A stretch of 64,000 nt of DNA from Nocardioides panaciterrulae (GTDB lineage: Bacteria > Actinomycetota > Actinomycetes > Propionibacteriales > Nocardioidaceae): the NCBI RefSeq assembly GCF_013409645.1, contig NZ_JACCBG010000001.1, positions 1,796,001 through 1,860,000 of the forward strand. Reading direction: 5' to 3'. Position numbers and translations under genes: made by a program. Below the pieces are notes generated by a model. The model saw nothing but the letters and a program-made list of their open reading frames with translations, was not told the DNA's origin and searched no databases. This document shows positions 1-10,000 of this stretch, in pieces. Each line of letters begins with the position of its first letter. The first letter of the stretch is position 1.

Positions 1-1135
1 TGCGCCGGAACTGCGAGCGGCGCCGTACGACCTCGAACCGGTGGTCGAGGAAGACCCGGAGCAGCTCTCGCAGGCCGAGCGTGCGGGGCTGGCCGTCGAC
101 CAGCGCCACGTTGTTGATGCCGAAGGTGTCCTCCATCGGCGTCAGCTTGTACAGCTGCTCCAGCAGGGCCTCGGGGTGGAAGCCGTTCTTGACCTCGATG
201 ACCAGGCGCAGCCCCTTCTCGCGGTCGGTGAGGTCCTTGATGTCGGAGATGCCCTGGAGCTTCTTGCCCTGGACCAGGGTCTTGATCCGCTCGATGACCT
301 TCTCGGTGCCCACGCCGTACGGCAGCTGGGTCACGACGATGCCCTTGCGGCGCGGCGTGACCGACTCCACCCGCGCGGTCGCGCGCATCCGGAAGGTGCC
401 GCGCCCGGTCTCGTAGGCGTCGCGGATCCCCTCGAGGCCGACGATCTTGCCGCCCGTCGGCAGGTCCGGGCCCGGGATGAACCGCATCAGCCCGTCCACG
501 TCGGTGTTCGGGTGGTTGATCAGGTGGCGCAGCGCCTGGACGACCTCGACGAGGTTGTGCGGCGCCATGTTGGTGGCCATGCCGACCGCGATGCCGGTGG
601 TGCCGTTGACGACCAGGTTGGGGATCGCGGCCGGCAGCACCGAGGGCTCGAACTCCCGGCTGTCGTAGTTGGGCCGGAAGTCGACGGTGTCCTCGTCGAT
701 GGAGGCGGTCATCGCGACGGCCGCGGGCGCCATCCGGGCCTCGGTGTAGCGCATCGCGGCGGGGGAGTCGTCCGGCGAGCCGAAGTTGCCGTGGCCGTCG
801 ATGAACGGCAGCCGCATCGACCAGGGCTGGGCCATCCGCACCATCGCGTCGTAGATCGCGCTGTCGCCGTGGGGGTGCAGCCGACCCATCACCTCACCGA
901 CGACGCGGGCGCTCTTCACGTGGCCGCGGTCGGGCAGCAGCCGCATGTCGTTCATCGTGTAGAGGATCCGGCGCTGCACCGGCTTGAGGCCGTCGCGCGC
1001 GTCGGGGAGCGCCCGGGAGTAGATGACGGAGTAGGCGTACTCCAGGAACGACGACTCCATCTCCTGCTTGATGTCGGTGTCGAGGATGTGCTCCTCGAAG
1101 TCGTCGGGGAGCTCCTGCTTGGTGGGCCGTGCCAT
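1..1135 (-). CDS. parC: DNA topoisomerase IV (gyrase-type) subunit A, 3' part cut by window edge
   Basis: Subunit A of an ATP-dependent type IIA topoisomerase, which breaks and rejoins both DNA strands to decatenate or relax the chromosome. About 378 N-terminal residues are visible; the rest, including the C-terminal beta-pinwheel, lies beyond the left edge. Recognisable landmarks are [17 protein letters not shown] near residue 40, [11 protein letters not shown], and the active-site Tyr130 in RYTEARMAP. Later come the family segments [11 protein letters not shown] and ATNMAPHNL. The start is an ATG with a GAGAAT -10-like hexamer 6 nt upstream and no Shine-Dalgarno sequence. I prefer parC to gyrA because the neighbours match the actinobacterial parC neighbourhood rather than the dnaA-gyrB-gyrA origin region. 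That choice rests on context, since the distinguishing C-terminal GyrA box is outside the window. Confidence 0.9.
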   Translation of the reverse strand, partial: MARPTKQELPDDFEEHILDTDIKQEMESSFLEYAYSVIYSRALPDARDGLKPVQRRILYTMNDMRLLPDRGHVKSARVVGEVMGRLHPHGDSAIYDAMVRMAQPWSMRLPFIDGHGNFGSPDDSPAAMRYTEARMAPAAVAMTASIDEDTVDFRPNYDSREFEPSVLPAAIPNLVVNGTTGIAVGMATNMAPHNLVEVVQALRHLINHPNTDVDGLMRFIPGPDLPTGGKIVGLEGIRDAYETGRGTFRMRATARVESVTPRRKGIVVTQLPYGVGTEKVIERIKTLVQGKKLQGISDIKDLTDREKGLRLVIEVKNGFHPEALLEQLYKLTPMEDTFGINNVALVDGQPRTLGLRELLRVFLDHRFEVVRRRSQFRR

Positions 1136-1141
1136 GGGGGC

Positions 1142-1147
1142 ATTCTC
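1142..1147 (-). promoter_or_regulatory. Putative leaderless -10 box of parC
   Basis: GAGAAT on the minus strand lies 6 nt before the ATG, the spacing expected if transcription starts at or next to the start codon. No clear -35 was seen. Confidence 0.35.
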
Positions 1148-1198
1148 CCCGGTGGCACCGACGGATCGCCTGAGGGGCACGCCGGAGGGAGGCACGAG

Positions 1199-1204
1199 TA
1201 GATT
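1199..1204 (+). promoter_or_regulatory. Putative leaderless -10 box (TAGATT) of the GNAT/acyl-CoA synthetase gene
   Basis: TAGATT followed by 7 nt and then GTG. No ribosome-binding site lies between, so the transcript probably begins at the GTG. This box decides the start codon of the next gene. Confidence 0.5.
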
Positions 1205-1211
1205 GCGCCTC

Positions 1212-3926
1212 GTGACCGGCACCGAGCCCTCGACCACGGACCCGGCCCCCGCGGCGCCTCGCCACTGGGAGTCCGACGTGCTGCTGCGCGACGGCCGGAC
1301 GGCGCACATCCGCCCGATCGAGCCGGCGGACGCCGACCTCCTCGTGGAGTTCTACGACCGGGTCTCGGACCAGTCGAAGTACTACCGCTTCTTCTCCCCG
1401 ATGCCCCGCCTGTCCGACCGCGACGTCGCCCGCTTCACCCGGGTGGACCACATGGAGCGGGTGGCGTTCGTCGTGCTCCTGTCGGGGCAGATGATCGCGG
1501 TGGGGCGCTACGACGTCATCAAGCGGGGCGAGGCCGAGGTGGCCTTCCTCGTCGAGGACCGGCACCAGGGTCGCGGCCTCGCGCAGATCCTGCTCGAGCA
1601 CCTCGCCCAGGCCGGCCGCGAGCGGGGCATCGAGCGGTTCGTCGCCGAGGTGCTGCCCGACAACAGCCGGATGATCCAGACCTTCCGCGACGCCGGCTAC
1701 CGGGTCGCCAGCGAGTACGAGGACGGCGTGCTGGCGCTGGAGTTCCCGATCGAACCGACCGAGACCGCGATCGGGCTGATGGCCGGCCGGGAGCACCGCG
1801 CCGAGTCGGCCTCGATCGAGAAGTTCTTCAACCCCCGCTCGGTGGCCGTGATCGGTGCCAGCCGCCGGCAGGAGACGGTCGGCCAGGCGCTGGTGCGCAA
1901 CCTGGTCCTCGGCGACTACACCGGCCGGGTCTACGTGGTGAACCCGAACTCCCGCGCCGTCGCCGGGCTCCCGGCGTACCCGACCGTGGGCGACATCCCC
2001 GACGACGTCGACGTGGCCGTGGTCGCGGTGCCCGCCGACGCGGTCCAGGACGTGGTCCTCGACTGCGCCGCCAAGGGCGTGCACGGGCTGATCGTGATCT
2101 CCTCCGGCTTCGCCGAGACCGGCGAGGAGGGCCGGCAGCGCCAGCGCCGGCTGGTCGGGCTCTCCCGCTCCTACGGCCTGCGGCTGATCGGCCCCAACTG
2201 CCTGGGCATCATCAACACCGACCCGGGGGTCTCGCTCAACGCCTCGCTGTCGGGCGTGATGCCGCCGCGCGGCCGGGCGGGCTTCTTCTGCCAGTCCGGA
2301 GCGCTGGGCTCGGCGATCCTGGAGAAGGTCAACAACCGCGGGCTGGGGCTCTCGACGTTCGTCAGCGCCGGCAACCGTGCCGACGTCTCCGGCAACGACC
2401 TGCTGCAGTACTGGGAGGAGGACGACTCCACCGAGGTCGTGCTGCTCTACCTCGAGTCGATCGGCAATCCGCGCAAGTTCTCGCGGATCGCCCGCCGGGT
2501 CTCGCTGCGCAAGCCGATCGTCGCGGTCCGCTCCGGGCGCACCACCCAGGGCGTGCCCATGGGCCACGCCGTGCGCAAGATCGCCGCGCCGCCGCAGGCC
2601 GTCGACGCGATGTTCCGCCAGGCGGGCGTGATCCAGGTGGACACGCTGGAGGAGATGTTCGACGTCGCCCAGCTGCTGGCCCACCAGCCGCTGCCGCGCG
2701 GACGCCGGGTGGCCGTCGTCGGCAACTCCGACGCGCTCGGGCTGCTGGCCGCCGACGCCGCCGCCGCGGTGGGACTGGTCGTCAACAAGTCGGTCGCCCT
2801 GGGCGCGGACGCGACCGCCGAGGACTTCGAGGACGCCCTCGACGACGCGATCGACGACCCGGAGATCGACTCGGTGGTCGCGGTCTACATCCCGCCCCTC
2901 AACGTCTCCGGCGAGGACGTCGCCAACGTCCTCGCCGCCGTGGGCGAGCAGTCCGACAAGCCGCTGGTCTCCTCCTTCCTCGGCGCCGAGGGCGTCCCGG
3001 AGCTGCTGCGGGTGCCCGACCTGGCCGGCTCCACGGCCGGTCGCGGCTCGGTGCCGTCGTACCCCGCCGTCGAGGCCGCGGTGCGCGCGCTGGCCCGGGT
3101 CGTGGAGTACGCCGTGTGGCTGCGCACCCCCGACGGCCCGCCGGTCGGGCCCGACGAGGTCGACGTCCGGGCCGCGAAGCGGGTCGTCGACCAGCTGCTG
3201 CGCCGTCACCCCGAGGGCACCCGGCTGGACCACGAGGACCTGACCGCGCTGCTCGCGGCGTACGGCGTGGAGCTGTGGCCGACCCGGCCGGTGTCCGACG
3301 TCGAGGAGGCGGTGCGGGCCGGGAGCGACCTCGGGTGGGACGTGGTGCTGAAGGCCACCGCCGAGCACCTGCGCGAGCGCCCCGACCAGGCCCACGTCTG
3401 GCGGCACATCGACACCGTCGAGGAGATGAAGGACGCCTGGGAGTCCCTCACCGCGAGGATCGCCGACCCGGACCGGGCCGGCTTCGTGGTGCAGAAGAAC
3501 TCCACGCCCGGGGTCCCGGTCGCGATCCGCAGCATCGAGGACCCCCTGTTCGGCCCGGTGGTCTCCTTCGGCATCTCCGGGCCGCTGAGCGAGCTGCTGG
3601 CCGACAAGGCCTACCGGATCCCGCCGCTGGGGGAGCGGGACGCCGCCGCGATGGTCCGCGAGATCAAGGCCTCGCCGATGCTGTTCGGCTACCGCGGCAG
3701 CGAGGTGGTCGACGTCGCCGAGGTCGAGCGGCTGATCCGCCGGGTCGCCCAGCTGCAGAACGACCTGCCCCAGGTCAGCTCCCTGGAGCTGTCCCTGGTG
3801 CTGGCCGGCGCCGAGGGCGCCACCGTGCTCACCGCGGCCGCGCGGGTCGACCCGGTCTCCGACCAGCGCTCGGACTGGTTCGTGCGCCGGATGCCGGCGC
3901 ACCCCGGGGACACCATCCCCGGCTGA
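1212..3926 (+). CDS. GNAT acetyltransferase fused to NDP-forming acyl-CoA synthetase (protein acyltransferase type)
   Basis: A 904-residue fusion. An N-terminal GNAT domain (about residues 15-165, with the acetyl-CoA loop [14 protein letters not shown]) precedes a CoA-binding Rossmann domain starting near [15 protein letters not shown] succinyl-CoA-ligase-like domain ([19 protein letters not shown]) follows, then a C-terminal ATP-grasp domain (about residues 650-900, [11 protein letters not shown]). Such fusions include the Pat/Pka lysine acetyltransferases that acetylate acetyl-CoA synthetase and other enzymes. Here the GNAT is N-terminal, the reverse of the enterobacterial Pka order. Whether the synthetase part is catalytically active is not clear from sequence. 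The GTG start was chosen because TAGATT lies 7 nt upstream; the frame is open further upstream but that extension reads antisense into parC. It diverges from parC. Confidence 0.88.
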   Translation: MTGTEPSTTDPAPAAPRHWESDVLLRDGRTAHIRPIEPADADLLVEFYDRVSDQSKYYRFFSPMPRLSDRDVARFTRVDHMERVAFVVLLSGQMIAVGRYDVIKRGEAEVAFLVEDRHQGRGLAQILLEHLAQAGRERGIERFVAEVLPDNSRMIQTFRDAGYRVASEYEDGVLALEFPIEPTETAIGLMAGREHRAESASIEKFFNPRSVAVIGASRRQETVGQALVRNLVLGDYTGRVYVVNPNSRAVAGLPAYPTVGDIPDDVDVAVVAVPADAVQDVVLDCAAKGVHGLIVISSGFAETGEEGRQRQRRLVGLSRSYGLRLIGPNCLGIINTDPGVSLNASLSGVMPPRGRAGFFCQSGALGSAILEKVNNRGLGLSTFVSAGNRADVSGNDLLQYWEEDDSTEVVLLYLESIGNPRKFSRIARRVSLRKPIVAVRSGRTTQGVPMGHAVRKIAAPPQAVDAMFRQAGVIQVDTLEEMFDVAQLLAHQPLPRGRRVAVVGNSDALGLLAADAAAAVGLVVNKSVALGADATAEDFEDALDDAIDDPEIDSVVAVYIPPLNVSGEDVANVLAAVGEQSDKPLVSSFLGAEGVPELLRVPDLAGSTAGRGSVPSYPAVEAAVRALARVVEYAVWLRTPDGPPVGPDEVDVRAAKRVVDQLLRRHPEGTRLDHEDLTALLAAYGVELWPTRPVSDVEEAVRAGSDLGWDVVLKATAEHLRERPDQAHVWRHIDTVEEMKDAWESLTARIADPDRAGFVVQKNSTPGVPVAIRSIEDPLFGPVVSFGISGPLSELLADKAYRIPPLGERDAAAMVREIKASPMLFGYRGSEVVDVAEVERLIRRVAQLQNDLPQVSSLELSLVLAGAEGATVLTAAARVDPVSDQRSDWFVRRMPAHPGDTIPG

Positions 3927-3987
3927 GCCGGCGAGGCCCCGATAACGATTGGCACACGGGCCCCACGAGCACCGAGAATCGGGCCTC

Positions 3988-5325
<1,338 letters not shown>

Positions 5326-5331
5326 CAGACT
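5326..5331 (+). promoter_or_regulatory. Putative leaderless -10 box (CAGACT) of the DUF5998 gene
   Basis: CAGACT followed by 6 nt and ATG. It abuts the stop of the upstream transporter gene, giving the DUF5998/phosphatase pair its own start. Confidence 0.35.
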
Positions 5332-5337
5332 GCAGGC

Positions 5338-5928
5338 ATGCGCACCAGCAGGACCACGGAGGACCGGGACCGCACGCTCGAGCTCCGGCACGCGATCGAG
5401 CGGACCGGCTACTACCCCGAGGTCGTCGCCGACGGTGTCGACTCGGCGGTCGCGGGGGAGCAGGTGGTGTCGTTCTTCGTGCACCACGAGCCGACCTTCG
5501 AGCGTGACGAGGTCCGCCGGCACCTGAGCGTGATCGTGCTGACCCCGACCCGGCTGGTGCTGGCCCACACCGACGAGCACACCGGTGACGACCTGCTGCC
5601 CGAGCCCTACACCTCCACCTCCACGGAGGCCGTGAGCCTCTCGGCGGTCAAGTCGGTGGTGGTGACGCGGATGATCGCGAACCCCACCTCGGGCCCGAGC
5701 CAGCCGGCCGAGGCCGTGCTGACGATCGGGTGGGGCGGGGTGAGCCGGCTGGACCTCGAGCCCGCCGGCTGCAGCGACCCGGAGTGCGACGCCGACCACG
5801 GCTACACCGGGGTGCTGGCCTCCGACGACTTCTCCCTGCGGGTCTCGTCGGCCGCCGACGGCGGCGACGCGGTCACCGGGCTGCTGTCCTTCGCCGAGTC
5901 GCTCTCGGCGCGGACGCACACGGCGTGA
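5338..5928 (+). CDS. DUF5998 family protein
   Basis: A 196-residue soluble protein of unknown function, conserved in Actinobacteria beside an alkaline-phosphatase-superfamily gene and thymidine kinase, as here. It has no signal peptide or membrane segment. Visible features are an N-terminal helix (residues 1-30), a conserved FVHHEPTFERDEVRRHL segment, and a region with the sequence CSDPECDADHGY that could bind metal, although only two cysteines are present. The stop overlaps the next start (GTGA), so the two are probably co-translated and may act together. Function not assigned. Confidence 0.8.
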   Translation: MRTSRTTEDRDRTLELRHAIERTGYYPEVVADGVDSAVAGEQVVSFFVHHEPTFERDEVRRHLSVIVLTPTRLVLAHTDEHTGDDLLPEPYTSTSTEAVSLSAVKSVVVTRMIANPTSGPSQPAEAVLTIGWGGVSRLDLEPAGCSDPECDADHGYTGVLASDDFSLRVSSAADGGDAVTGLLSFAESLSARTHTA

Positions 5929-7067
5929 CGCTCGCGGCCGCGGGGGCCGGGTTCGTCGAGCCGGCCTACCACGAGCGGTCCCTGGGGGACGTGGTCCCGG
6001 CCGTGGCGGTGGCGCTGGGCCGCCCGCTGCGCGACCAGGACGCCCCCTCGCGGCTGGTGCTGCCCGAGGCCGCGGCGTACGTCGTGTTCCTCGTCGACGG
6101 CATGGGCGCGCGGCTGCTGGAGCGCTACGCCCACGCCGCGCCCTACCTCTCCTCGCTGCTGGCCGAACAGTCGCCGGCGACCGCGGGCGTGCCGTCCACG
6201 ACCGCCACCAGCCTGACCTCGCTCGGCACCGGCCTCACCCCGGGCGCGCACGGCCTGGTCGGCTTCACCTCGCGGGTGCCGGGCACCGACCGGCTCCTGA
6301 ACGCGCTGCTGTGGGACAAGGACGTCGACCCGCTGGAGTGGCAGCCGCACCCGACCGCCTTCGCGCGGCTGCGGGAGCGCGGCGCCGCGGTCACCGTGGT
6401 CAACAAGCGCGAGTTCGTCGGCTCCGGGCTGACCGTCGCGGCGCACCGCGGGGCCGACTACGTCGGCGCCGACAAGGTCGGGGAGCGGATCGCCGCGGCC
6501 GTCGGCGCCGCCGGCGAGAGCCCCTCGCTGACCTACCTCTACGACGGCGACCTCGACTGGACCGGGCACCGCTACGGCGTGGCCTCGAGCCAGTGGCTGC
6601 AGCAGCTGTCGATGATCGACTCCGAGGCCGAGCAGCTGCGCGACGCGCTGCCCTCGGCGACCCGGCTGCTCGTGGTGGCCGACCACGGGATGGTCGACTC
6701 CGCGCCGGAGAGCCGGGTCGACGTCGACGAGCTGCTCGAGCTGCGGGACGGGGTCGCGCTGTTCGGCGGCGAGGCGCGGTTCCGCCACCTCTACTGCCAC
6801 CGGAGTGCGGTCGACGACGTGGTCGCCACCTGGACCGAGGTGCTCGGCGACCGCGCCGAGGTGATGACCCGCGACGTCGCGGTGGCCCGCGGCTGGTTCG
6901 GGACCGTGGAGCCCGCCGTACGTCCCCGCCTCGGCGACGTGGTGGTGGCCGCCCGCGGCGACACCGCGATCCTGTCGACCTCCGACTTCCCCTACGAGGC
7001 CACGCTGGTCGGGCTGCACGGGTCGCTGACGCCCGAGGAGATGCTCATTCCGCTGGTCGTGAGCTGA
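5925..7067 (+). CDS. Alkaline-phosphatase-superfamily protein (nucleotide pyrophosphatase/phosphodiesterase type)
   Basis: A 380-residue metal-dependent phosphodiesterase/phosphatase. VFLVDGMGARLL near residue 45 supplies the first metal-binding Asp. PSTTATSLTSLGTG carries the likely Thr nucleophile, LTYLYDGDLDWTGHRYG gives the second Asp/His metal site, and VVADHGMVD gives the third. These match the type I phosphodiesterase/nucleotide pyrophosphatase family. No signal peptide is evident, so a cytoplasmic role is likely. The GTG start overlaps the stop of the DUF5998 gene. The gene ends only about 10 nt before an insertion-sequence end, so the IS lies immediately downstream without disrupting it. 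Natural substrate unknown. Confidence 0.85.
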   Translation: MTLAAAGAGFVEPAYHERSLGDVVPAVAVALGRPLRDQDAPSRLVLPEAAAYVVFLVDGMGARLLERYAHAAPYLSSLLAEQSPATAGVPSTTATSLTSLGTGLTPGAHGLVGFTSRVPGTDRLLNALLWDKDVDPLEWQPHPTAFARLRERGAAVTVVNKREFVGSGLTVAAHRGADYVGADKVGERIAAAVGAAGESPSLTYLYDGDLDWTGHRYGVASSQWLQQLSMIDSEAEQLRDALPSATRLLVVADHGMVDSAPESRVDVDELLELRDGVALFGGEARFRHLYCHRSAVDDVVATWTEVLGDRAEVMTRDVAVARGWFGTVEPAVRPRLGDVVVAARGDTAILSTSDFPYEATLVGLHGSLTPEEMLIPLVVS

Positions 7068-7075
7068 GCCCGGAT

Positions 7076-7815
7076 CCACCGCCGTGATTCTTGGGCGGTA
7101 ATTTCAGGGGTCGTCGTGGGCGCCGGGCCGTTGGCGTGGCTGACCTGCCGGTTTGCGCCGGCTCTTCCACTTCGGTCCTCGGTTGCGCCGTCGTCGGCTG
7201 GGTGGTCAGGTCGTGGCGGCGGCCGGTGGTCCGGTTGCGGTCGACCACAACGATTTCCAGTCCGTCGCCCATGGCCAGTGGGTGGGCAGGTGCAGGACGA
7301 GCCGTCGGCCGGTGGCCGCGATTCGGGCGGGAACGTTGATGATCCGGGTCCGCAGGGTGGCCCAGCGGGCGGTGCGCATCGACGCGGCGACGGCGGTGGC
7401 GCGGGCGATGTTGAACGCGATCACGGCGCAGGCGACCCAGGCTGCGTTGGCCGCGTACTTCCCTGATGGCAGGTGCGCCAGCGGGCCGTCCTTGAGCTCG
7501 GCGATGACCTGCTCGACCAGGGCGTGGTCGCGGTGGCGTTGGTCGGCTTCCACCACGGGCAGTGTGCTGTTGGTGATGAAGGCGTGGTGGCGGTAGGTCG
7601 CGAACAACTCGCCCTGTGTGCTGCCGTCGGATGCGAGCGGCTGGAGGCGCTTCACGCGTCGAACGACCAGCCGACAGGGCACGTGTTCGGCCTTGCGGCG
7701 GCTGGTGAACGCGACGAACGGCACCTCGGCGACCTGGGCATCGCTGACCCAGCGTTGCTCGTCCTCGTCGTAGACCGCATTGGGGTACTTGATGGCCTTC
7801 CACGCATCCGGATAT
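7076..7815 (-). mobile_element. IS1380-type insertion sequence remnant (3' half only)
   Basis: This segment contains the C-terminal part of an IS1380-family transposase and the downstream end of the element (the stretch around CCGCCCAAGAATCACGGCGG, read on the minus strand). The 5' half and its terminal repeat are missing; at about 7812 the sequence switches abruptly to an unrelated metalloprotease fragment. No target-site duplication can be recognised. Boundaries are approximate. Confidence 0.7.
7206..7812 (-). pseudogene. IS1380 family transposase, N-terminally truncated
   Basis: The open frame can be read from about EYPDAWKAIKYPNAVYDEDE through EVPFVAFTSRRKAEHVPCRL and QGELFATYRHHAFITNS to HLPTHWPWATDWKSLW at the C terminus. 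This matches the last 40-45% of an IS1380-type DDE transposase, including the final catalytic region (ADQRHRDHALVEQVIAELKDGPLAHLPSG). The catalytic N-terminal half is missing, so the protein cannot transpose. The reading frame of the remnant is intact, which suggests either a recent truncation or slow decay. Confidence 0.8.
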
Positions 7816-7819
7816 TCGT

Positions 7820-8044
7820 TTGTCGAAGTCCTGGTACTGGGTCAATGCTGCCAATGGGTGCACCCAACAGGTAGACGTTCAGGATCTTGTCACGCATGAG
7901 GCTGGACATGCGTTCGGCTTGCTTGATGTGGATTCTGTGGCTCACGAGTATCTGACCATGGCGGGTGGTGCTGACTATTGTGTGACCCGCGACAGGACCC
8001 TCGGGAAGGGTGACATTCTTGGTCTCAATTATTACGACTCCTAG
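7820..8044 (+). pseudogene. Metzincin-type metalloprotease fragment (C-terminal 74 residues)
   Basis: The fragment holds the zinc site THEAGHAFGLLDV, an HExxHxxGxxD motif as in snapalysin-like and matrixin-like secreted proteases. It is followed by a Met-turn candidate (YLTMAGG) and a typical C-terminal TLGKGDILGLNYY. The signal peptide, propeptide and N-terminal catalytic half are missing. The left edge coincides with the IS remnant, so a deletion associated with the IS probably removed them. Base composition is visibly less GC-rich than the flanking core genes. No credible translation start precedes the fragment. Confidence 0.65.
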
Positions 8045-8066
8045 ACGGAAGTCGCTGAACTCGTTG

Positions 8067-8426
8067 GTGAGGGAGATTTCTCTTGGGGCGTGTGCGGTGT
8101 TGGTGCTCGTCGGCTCGTCAGGATGCGGGGGGACACAGGAATCGTCGAACGCGAAAGACCGGCCCACGGAGTTCGACTGCGCCACCGTCGACACGAATCT
8201 CGACCCGATGCGTGAAGCCATGGGAAAGGACACGCCCACTGCCGCTGCGGCTGACTACCTGCCTGACGGCGCTGAGGTCGTCTCAAAGCCGACAGATCTC
8301 AGCAAGGCCACGAGACAGGTGACCTTCTACGCCTACGACGACGGTGACCTGGTCGCTCAGGTCGAGGTCCACCAGTTGATGGCGGGGCACGGATGGTGGA
8401 CCTTGGCCGCGAGGCGGTGCACCTAG
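8067..8426 (+). CDS. Putative secreted lipoprotein, function unknown
   Basis: A 119-residue protein, if started at the GTG used here. It begins with a short hydrophobic segment ending in LVGSSGCGG, a weak lipobox whose Cys would be about residue 18. This is followed by an Asn/Thr/Ser-rich linker and a small soluble domain with two further cysteines (about positions 37 and 118, FDCATVD and AARRC). The start is uncertain: the frame is open from a GTG at 8010 that overlaps the metalloprotease fragment, and a TTG lies at 8064. The later start gives a signal peptide of normal length. Codon use is less GC-biased than the core genes. I do not recognise the family. Confidence 0.5.
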   Translation: MREISLGACAVLVLVGSSGCGGTQESSNAKDRPTEFDCATVDTNLDPMREAMGKDTPTAAAADYLPDGAEVVSKPTDLSKATRQVTFYAYDDGDLVAQVEVHQLMAGHGWWTLAARRCT

Positions 8427-8461
8427 TCCCGACGTCCCCGACGTCCTCGACGGCGTCCCGG

Positions 8462-9115
8462 TTACCCGAAGGGCAGCGGCTCCGGGGCGAGGCTGACCGC
8501 CTTGGCCCGGGCGGCGGTCAGCCGGCGCCGGTGGTGCTGGCGGCAGAGCACCTCGTAGGCGACCTCGGCGGGGGTCTCGTCGGGGTTCTCGACGTCACCC
8601 ACGACGATCACGTCGCCCTCGACGACCATCACGCCGTTCTCGGTGCGGGCGTTGTGGGTGGCGCGCTTGCCGCACCAGCACAACGCCTCCACCTGGAGGA
8701 CGTTCATCCGGTCGGCCAGCTCCACCAGCCGGGCGCTGCCCGGGAAGAGCGCGGTCCGGAAGTCGGTGAGGATGCCGAACGCGAAGACGTCGATCTGCAG
8801 CTCGTCGACGACCTTGGCCAGCTGGTCGATCTGGTCGCTGGTGTAGAACTGCGCCTCGTCGCAGATCAGGTAGTCGATCCGGCCGCCCTGGGTCAGGGTC
8901 CGCACCACGTAGGTCCAGAAGTCGAAGGTGTCGTCGACCTCGATCGCCTCGTGGGTCAGCCCGAGGCGGCTGGAGAGCATCGCCTCACCCGCCCGGTCGC
9001 GGGTGGTGAAGATCCGGCCGACCCGTCCCCGCGCCGCGTGGTTGTGGTTCGTCTGGAGCGCGAGGGTGCTCTTGCCGGAGTCCATGGTTCCGGTGAAGAA
9101 GTGCAGTTCAGCCAC
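8462..9115 (-). CDS. tdk: Thymidine kinase
   Basis: A 217-residue type II thymidine kinase that phosphorylates thymidine to dTMP in nucleoside salvage. It shows the P-loop GTMDSGKST (residues 9-17), the catalytic DEAQF segment (Glu87), a lasso region FRTALFPGSARL, and a zinc ribbon built from CWCGKR and a later VLCRQHH. Length and motif order are normal for the family. The start is a GTG with AAGGA about 11 nt upstream, facing the divergent sulfurtransferase gene. Neighbourhood is as in other actinomycetes, close to the DUF5998/phosphatase pair, apart from the inserted IS scar. Confidence 0.95.
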   Translation of the reverse strand: MAELHFFTGTMDSGKSTLALQTNHNHAARGRVGRIFTTRDRAGEAMLSSRLGLTHEAIEVDDTFDFWTYVVRTLTQGGRIDYLICDEAQFYTSDQIDQLAKVVDELQIDVFAFGILTDFRTALFPGSARLVELADRMNVLQVEALCWCGKRATHNARTENGVMVVEGDVIVVGDVENPDETPAEVAYEVLCRQHHRRRLTAARAKAVSLAPEPLPFG

Positions 9116-9159
9116 GGGTCACGATCCTTTCACAGGGCCCGTGCTGCAGGATGGCCGCC

Positions 9160-9999
9160 ATGACCGGTCCGCTGATCTCCGCCGACGAGCTGCTCTCCGC
9201 ACTGCGTGGGGAGCCGGACGTCCCGAGGCCCACCGTCCTCGACGTCCGCTACCGCCTGGGCGGCCCCGCCGGGCCGGGGGAGTACGCCGCCGGGCACGTG
9301 CCGGGCGCGGCGTACGTCGACCTCGACACCGACCTCGCGGCCCCGCCCGGCGACGGTGGTCGGCACCCGCTGCCGCACGCCGGCGTGTTCGAGGCCGCGA
9401 TGCGCCGGGCCGGCGTCTCCGGCGCCCGGCCGGTTGTCGTGTACGACGACTGGTCCGGGCTCGCGGCGGGGCGGGCCTGGTGGCTGCTGCGCCACCACGG
9501 CCACCCGGACGTCCGCGTCCTCGACGGTGGTTGGGAGGCCTGGAAGCGAGCCGGGGGAGAGGTCGAGACCGGGGAGCCGGGGCCGGCCGCCCACGGGGAC
9601 TTCGTCGCCTCGCCGGGCCACCTGCCGGTGGTCGAGGCGGACGCGGTGCCCGGCGTGCGCGTCCTCGTCGACGCCCGGGCCCCGGAGCGCTACCGCGGCG
9701 AGACCGAGCCGCTCGACCCGGTCGCCGGCCACATCCCGGGCGCGGTCAACGTGCCGACCGCCCGCAACCTGGGGGACGACGGCCGGTTCCGCTCGGCCGA
9801 GGAGCTGCGCGCGCTCTACGCCGAGGTCGGCGCCACCCCGGAGGCGGGAGCGCGCGGCGAGGTCGCGGCGTACTGTGGCTCCGGCGTGACCGCCGTCCAC
9901 GACATCATCGCGATGGAGGTGGCCGGGATCCGGGCGGCGCTGTACCCCGGCAGCTGGAGTGGCTGGATCACCGATCCGGCGAGGCAGGTCGAGCGGTGA
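9160..9999 (+). CDS. Sulfurtransferase (two-rhodanese-domain, thiosulfate/3-mercaptopyruvate type)
   Basis: A 279-residue protein with two rhodanese folds. The N-terminal one lacks the active-site Cys; the C-terminal one has Cys239 in AYCGSGVTA. The CGSGVT loop resembles mercaptopyruvate sulfurtransferases (CGSGVTA) more than thiosulfate-specific rhodaneses (CRKGVTA), so 3-mercaptopyruvate is the better guess. It would transfer sulfane sulfur to cyanide, thiols or thioredoxin in the cytoplasm. An ATG at 9151 is in frame, but CAGGAT lies 7 nt before the ATG at 9160, favouring a leaderless transcript with the later start. It ends 1 nt before the converging DUF222/HNH gene. Confidence 0.88.
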   Translation: MTGPLISADELLSALRGEPDVPRPTVLDVRYRLGGPAGPGEYAAGHVPGAAYVDLDTDLAAPPGDGGRHPLPHAGVFEAAMRRAGVSGARPVVVYDDWSGLAAGRAWWLLRHHGHPDVRVLDGGWEAWKRAGGEVETGEPGPAAHGDFVASPGHLPVVEADAVPGVRVLVDARAPERYRGETEPLDPVAGHIPGAVNVPTARNLGDDGRFRSAEELRALYAEVGATPEAGARGEVAAYCGSGVTAVHDIIAMEVAGIRAALYPGSWSGWITDPARQVER

Positions 10000-10000
10000 C

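Noticed and set aside
1068..1211. Upstream extension of the GNAT/acyl-CoA synthetase frame
   Set aside because: It overlaps the coding sequence and promoter of parC and lacks a conserved sequence.
7045..7863. A 272-residue minus-strand frame across the IS remnant
   Set aside because: It is out of frame with the transposase remnant, which gives the recognisable IS1380 sequence.
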